Origin: Gemmatimonadota bacterium
GTDB taxonomy: Bacteria > Gemmatimonadota > Gemmatimonadetes > Gemmatimonadales > Gemmatimonadaceae
Assembly: GCA_016704465.1 (NCBI GenBank)
Contig: JADJAD010000001.1
Span: forward strand, 434,001 to 498,000
Length of the DNA stretch: 64,000 nt
Direction: 5' to 3'
Position numbers and translations under genes: made by a program. How positions within the stretch are numbered: the first letter of the stretch is position 1; every line of letters begins with the position of its first letter. The notes under the pieces are model-generated. The model was not told where the DNA came from. It made no database searches and worked only from the letters and a program-made list of their open reading frames with translations. Shown here piece by piece: positions 60,313 through 64,000 of the stretch.

Positions 60313-61803
60313 CTATTCCGGCCAGCTGGTCCACTCGTGCACGGGGCGCCCCGTGAGCGAGCGCTCGATGTACCCTTCCATCATGCACCCCAGGGCCTCG
60401 CGCCGGGGCAGGTCGGCCGGGCAGCCATCCAGGGCCGCCCGCTGCCAGCGCGCCCCGGTCTGCCCGTTCTCCACGCGACCCTCGATCACCGCCAGCAGGC
60501 GGCGGACCTCGGCGGGGTCCACGCCTAACGACTCCAGGCCGCGCGCCGCCTCGGGCAGGAACCGGGCAATCAGGGCACGCGCCGACACCGGCATCGGCGA
60601 CGGCGCCACCTCTGCCGGCCACAGCAGGCGCGCGTCCAGTCCGTGCTGGGCGGCACGGTAGAAGTTCCATTCCGCGTACTCGAACGGGAAGGCGGGGAGG
60701 ATGCGGTCGACTTCCTCGCGGATCGCGATCGTCAGCCCGACGAGGAAGGCGGCGTTGGCCGCCATGTCGATCGGCGTGGGACCGGCCGGGAGCGCCCGCA
60801 TCTCGATGCGCAGGTGCCCGGCGTCGTGCGGATCGTAGACCGCCCGGTTCCAGCGCCACACCGTCCCCTGCTGCACGCGCAATTCCTGCAGCTTGGGCGA
60901 GCCACCGCCCGCTGCGACGGCAACCGAATCCTCGTCGGTGGCCAAGGGGAAGATCGGCTGGAAGAGCGCGGCCGACTCGGCGAACAGTTCGTAGGCGCTC
61001 TCGCGGACCCACCCGTGCCCGAAGCTCACGCGCGCCGGTGGGCGCCAGAAGTTTTCCACCAGGTCGCGCACGTCGAGTGCCTGCTTGAAGAGCGCCACCC
61101 GGGTCTCCTCCCACAGGCGATGCTCGCAGAAGACCGGCGAGTTTCCGCTGATTGCCAGCACGATCGGCGTTGCCAGCTGGACCGCGTTGTACGTGGCGGC
61201 GAACTCGCGCGGCGAGACGCGCAGGTGCACCTGGAACGAGGTGTTGGCCCCCTCTATGGTGATGTCGTCACCCGCCATCTGCAACGGGTCGGCGCCGTCA
61301 ATGCGGATGGGGAACGGGGTCGAGCGGGCGCGCCGCAGGCCGTTGGAGAGGGCGCGGTAGCGCGGGAAGTCGGTCAGCGCGCTGCGCGACACATCGTCCG
61401 GGGTCAGCGTCGGCAGGATTCCGACGGAGATGACCCGGGCGTCGAAGCCCCGAGCCGTGACGTTGATCGCCGCCAGCGCCCGCGTCAGCTCCTGCTCGAG
61501 CGCGGTGAAGGGCATCCCCTTTGCCGCAACCGGCGTCAGGTTGTACTCGAGGTTGAACTTGTTGAGCTCGAGCGTGAGCTGCGGGTCAAGGTGCTGGCTC
61601 AGGATCTCGAGATTGACCCCCTTGGCCCGTCCGCCCTCGTCGACGATGCACAGTTCCAGCTCGGCCCCCAGGGTCGTCGCCCCCTCACCAAAGCCAGGAC
61701 GCGCCAGAACCAGCCGCAGCGCCGCCAGGTTCTCGCGCAGCCGCGTCTGGAAGTGCGCAAACTCGTCGTTCGTGAACGCCTCGCGATCGATGCCTTGAGC
61801 CAT
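60313..61803 (-). CDS. GCS2 family glutamate-cysteine-ligase-like enzyme
   Basis: A 496-residue carboxylate-amine ligase of the GCS2 family, ATP-dependent gamma-glutamyl ligases. Recognisable stretches are LGAELELCIVDEGG (Mg/ATP site), NKFNLEYNLTP, GANTSFQVHLRVSP, WRWNRAVYDP and HLRIEMRALPAGPT. It could make gamma-glutamylcysteine for glutathione or ergothioneine, or another gamma-glutamyl amide. This is notable beside the bacilliredoxin-like gene at 21130, which points to bacillithiol. The ATG at 61803 is chosen; an extra 24 upstream residues are open. Single gene on the minus strand. Confidence 0.8.
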   Translation of the reverse strand: MAQGIDREAFTNDEFAHFQTRLRENLAALRLVLARPGFGEGATTLGAELELCIVDEGGRAKGVNLEILSQHLDPQLTLELNKFNLEYNLTPVAAKGMPFTALEQELTRALAAINVTARGFDARVISVGILPTLTPDDVSRSALTDFPRYRALSNGLRRARSTPFPIRIDGADPLQMAGDDITIEGANTSFQVHLRVSPREFAATYNAVQLATPIVLAISGNSPVFCEHRLWEETRVALFKQALDVRDLVENFWRPPARVSFGHGWVRESAYELFAESAALFQPIFPLATDEDSVAVAAGGGSPKLQELRVQQGTVWRWNRAVYDPHDAGHLRIEMRALPAGPTPIDMAANAAFLVGLTIAIREEVDRILPAFPFEYAEWNFYRAAQHGLDARLLWPAEVAPSPMPVSARALIARFLPEAARGLESLGVDPAEVRRLLAVIEGRVENGQTGARWQRAALDGCPADLPRREALGCMMEGYIERSLTGRPVHEWTSWPE

Positions 61804-61900
61804 GACACATGGTCGGGCATCATCGGCGCGGAGGACAGGAGAAAATCCCTGAATCAGCGCGGGGGATTCCGCCACGACGCTGTGGCGGCCTCGTCAGGAC

Positions 61901-62380
61901 TCAGGGCGCGAGCGTGTAGTGACCGTGGATGCACAGCCAGCGTCCGTTCTCCTTGACGAAGATGCGGGTGGACTTCCCGCGGCTGGAGAACGGCTTTCCC
62001 TGGTTCGTCCCGGCATCGGTCCAGTAGTAGGTGATCCACGCCACCGCGCCCCGCACCGTCACCTGGCTGTTGTGCATGTCGGTGCGCACCCCCTTGGCGC
62101 GCTGCAGGTAGTCGGTCATGGACCGGACCTCCATGGCCTTCCCCTCGGAGAGGTAGGCATCGGTCTCACCAAACTGCGTGAAGTCCGGGTGCACGAACGT
62201 CGCGTACCGTTCCGCATCGCCCGCCTCGATCGCCGCCCACATCTGCGTGAGCGTTGCGCGGACTTCGTCGGCGTCCCGCGCCGTCGACGACGCCCCCTGT
62301 GCCCCCTGTGCCCACGGCGCCGACGGAAGGGCAATGAGCAGGAGCACGGCGGCTCGAAGAAATCGCAAGGCTAACCGCAT
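61901..62380 (-). CDS. Exported NTF2-like/SnoaL (DUF4440) protein
   Basis: A 159-residue protein with a signal peptide (LALRFLRAAVLLLIALPSAPWAQG) and a small cone-shaped NTF2-like domain. Family elements are EVRATLTQMWAAIEAGDAERYATFVHPDF and the closing KENGRWLCIHGHYTLAP strand. Such domains bind or catalyse on small hydrophobic molecules, and no active-site residue allows a specific call. ATG 62380 is used; a GTG three codons earlier is also possible. It lies 92 bp downstream of the kelch gene. Confidence 0.78.
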   Translation of the reverse strand: MRLALRFLRAAVLLLIALPSAPWAQGAQGASSTARDADEVRATLTQMWAAIEAGDAERYATFVHPDFTQFGETDAYLSEGKAMEVRSMTDYLQRAKGVRTDMHNSQVTVRGAVAWITYYWTDAGTNQGKPFSSRGKSTRIFVKENGRWLCIHGHYTLAP

Positions 62381-62472
62381 GGCACGCACCGGGAGAGTGG
62401 AAGAAAGGAGGCCGCTGCGGCGCCTGCGCGCCGCCTCGCGGAGTGGTCGGCATCAATCCGATGGCAGCGCCC

Positions 62473-63513
62473 TCATGACCGGCAGTCGCTTAACGCGACC
62501 GGCACCATCGTGCCCGAGACGCGCTGCCCGGCACGCATCCCTCCCACCACCCAGCCCGTGTCGCCAACCACCGCCAGCGCGCGATGATCCATCGTGGCCA
62601 CCGGCATCGGGGGGAGCGCCTGCCAGCGGCTGGTGCGTGTCTCGAACGCCAGGACCGTCGCCAGTGGTGACGACGGCTGGCCATCGTAGCCGATGCCGTT
62701 GTAGTTGTAGGGATTGCCCGTCCCCCCGGCAAAGATGATCCGCCCCCCGCATCGCCCCACGGCGGCGCGGTAGAGCGACGGTCCCGGGTGCGCCGGGCCG
62801 GCGCGCCAGGCGATCTCGGTGGGGCGCGCGGAGTTGATCGTCCCGATCCACACTTGCGAGTGCAACCGATATTTCACGTCACCGGACTGCCGCACCGCAC
62901 CATCGACGTACACGATCGTCGCGCCAGCCAGCTCGCCGCTGTGGCCAAAGACTCCCGGGCCGGGAATCGGGGTCCCGACGGACCACGCGTCGAGCACCGC
63001 ATCGTAGACCTGCACGTCCCGCACGTTGTCGGTGTCGTGCCACCCCGACACGAGATAGACCAGCGAATCGCGATACACACCGCTCACGGCGTCGTCGACT
63101 GGCACCGGTATGTCGCGTCCCCTGCTCCACCGTCCCGTTCGCGGATCGAAGACGTCGACCGACGGAAGCGACCGCTCGCCGCCTAACGAATCGACGGTGT
63201 AGCCACCGAAGATGAACCACCGCCCGCGCACGACCTGTGCGGTGGCCGCCAGGCGCCCCTGGTCGCCCGGCACGTCGGGCAACGCACGCCACTCACGTGT
63301 GGCCGACGACCACGCCGCGGCCCGGCGCGTGATCCCCGACCATCGGCGCGTGCTATCGACGCCGAGGGCGGTGAAGACCCACCAGTCGCCACCCACGCGC
63401 CCGGCCGCCACTGCATTGTTGGAGACGGGTACGAGCCCGCGCCCACCCTCCTGTGCCACGAGGGGAGCGGCCGACAGGACGCAGGCGAAGGTCAGGGTGA
63501 CGGAGAGACGCAT
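62473..63513 (-). CDS. Secreted kelch-repeat beta-propeller protein
   Basis: A 346-residue protein with a signal peptide (LSVTLTFACVLSAAPLVAQ) and about six kelch blades, e.g. GGDWWVFTALG, GRWFIFGGYTVDSLGG, SVDVFDPRTGRWSRG, DAVLDAWSVGTPIPGPGVFGHSG. The family includes galactose-oxidase-like and sialic-acid mutarotase (NanM) proteins. No copper ligands or NanM-specific residues are clear, so it is a putative secreted ligand-binding propeller. Single gene; TTA-GGC octamer at 63181. Confidence 0.77.
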   Translation of the reverse strand: MRLSVTLTFACVLSAAPLVAQEGGRGLVPVSNNAVAAGRVGGDWWVFTALGVDSTRRWSGITRRAAAWSSATREWRALPDVPGDQGRLAATAQVVRGRWFIFGGYTVDSLGGERSLPSVDVFDPRTGRWSRGRDIPVPVDDAVSGVYRDSLVYLVSGWHDTDNVRDVQVYDAVLDAWSVGTPIPGPGVFGHSGELAGATIVYVDGAVRQSGDVKYRLHSQVWIGTINSARPTEIAWRAGPAHPGPSLYRAAVGRCGGRIIFAGGTGNPYNYNGIGYDGQPSSPLATVLAFETRTSRWQALPPMPVATMDHRALAVVGDTGWVVGGMRAGQRVSGTMVPVALSDCRS

Positions 63514-63691
63514 GCGATGTGGTCGCGTCGGCGGCGAAGGAAAGAGCGCGAGGAGCGCGAGCGAGCAGCACGAGTGAGGCTCGGGAAACATCCTCGTCCC
63601 CGCCGCAGTCGCAAGTGCAGGCTCGCATCCGCAGGGCTCACGACGTCAGAACCCGCAATCGCTGCACCCCGGTTGCCATCATCGCCGCGTC

Positions 63692-64000
63692 ATGGCCCGC
63701 ACGCGCATTGACCGAGGGAGCGACCGGATCGAGATTCGACGGATCTTCTCGCGTGGTGTCGTCGTGAATCGACCCGCTCGCTCCGGCCCGTCCAACGTCT
63801 CGCGCTCGAGACGCACCTCGATCGTGGCGGCGCTCGCTCTCCTGCTCGGAGTGCCGGTCGTCGGGCGCGTCCGCGCCGAAGCGGCTGGCGGTGCGCCCGG
63901 TACCGTCCCACCCACACTACTCGCGACTCGCAGTGGCGAGCGCCGCGAGGTCGGCACGACCACAGGAATAACCGAAGCGCGAGCCGACACGATCGCCCCG
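63692..64000 (+). CDS. Partial gene running off the window: exported protein N-terminus
   Basis: An open frame of 103 codons from the ATG at 63692 to the window end without stop. About 40 basic, polar residues precede a hydrophobic segment (SIVAALALLLGVPVVG) and an Ala/Gly/Thr-rich stretch, i.e. a signal or anchor. A GTG at 63764 would give a more usual leader. Too little is visible to name it. Confidence 0.45.
   Translation, partial: MARTRIDRGSDRIEIRRIFSRGVVVNRPARSGPSNVSRSRRTSIVAALALLLGVPVVGRVRAEAAGGAPGTVPPTLLATRSGERREVGTTTGITEARADTIAP

Noticed and set aside
1..64000. CRISPR arrays, defence systems, prophage or transposons
   Set aside because: No direct repeats with regular spacers, no transposase, integrase or terminal inverted repeats, and no phage structural genes were seen. 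The tandem arrays have no spacers.

Overview
The window is a 64 kb chromosomal segment of a high-GC bacterium, most consistent with the phylum Gemmatimonadota. The pointers are strong GC bias, many Sec-exported or lipoprotein hydrolases, TonB-dependent uptake, paralogous carboxypeptidase-regulatory-like (CarboxypepD_reg) envelope proteins, futalosine-route menaquinone genes and a YtxJ-type bacilliredoxin. The phylum is inferred from gene content, not proven. I saw no rRNA, tRNA, CRISPR array, insertion sequence, phage gene or replication origin. The genes look like ordinary vertical chromosome organised in short operons on both strands. Layout: 0-12 kb carries a secreted serine hydrolase, an aldo/keto reductase, a dicarboxylate/amino-acid symporter plus aldehyde dehydrogenase pair, a KAS III enzyme, a NamZ-type muramidase, a PAS-GGDEF cyclase, a lipoprotein cytochrome c and an M20 peptidase. 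12-20 kb is a plus-strand run: transketolase, a Fer4_19/CDGSH iron-sulfur protein, an FNT channel, mqnB-mqnD (menaquinone via futalosine), an AHSA1-VOC fusion and a BIG2 lipoprotein. 20-28 kb holds a bacilliredoxin-like protein, a second serine hydrolase, a YqaA membrane protein, an NSS transporter with a 42-residue partner, a thioesterase/cyclophilin pair, and a Met/His-rich TonB receptor with a Cys/His-rich partner (probable metal uptake). 28-34 kb is a compact redox cassette: acetoacetate-decarboxylase-like enzyme, FAD-SLDH-type small subunit, GMC oxidoreductase, a stand-alone VioB/RebD-type ferritin-like enzyme and a tiny PQQ-repeat protein. 34-44 kb has a HerA-like ATPase, M28 and S9 peptidases, a TonB protein and two tandem CarboxypepD_reg paralogues. 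43-50 kb has a MacA/MacB-permease/TolC-like exporter lacking its ATPase, then a three-gene operon (selenoprotein, FG-GAP protein, DUF3830). 50-57 kb is a catabolic-looking block: flavin-fold protein, AKR-RidA fusion, SDR, sodium:solute symporter, P1 peptidase, then an M20 deacylase. 57-64 kb has a hybrid histidine kinase, a HAD hydrolase, a GCS2 carboxylate-amine ligase, an NTF2-like protein, a kelch protein and a truncated gene at the edge. Main discoveries: (1) an ArsC-like gene at 49954-50301 whose in-frame UGA replaces the first Cys of a CxxC motif and is followed at the right distance by a two-stem hairpin, i.e. a probable selenoprotein; (2) a strongly over-represented octamer GCCTAACG/CGTTAGGC that accounts for most TTA leucine codons and several stop codons; (3) the 28.6-33.5 kb oxidoreductase cassette. 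Four genes (transketolase, mqnD, S9 peptidase, cyclophilin) are interrupted by short indels in G, C or CG runs. These look more like sequencing or assembly errors than real pseudogenes.
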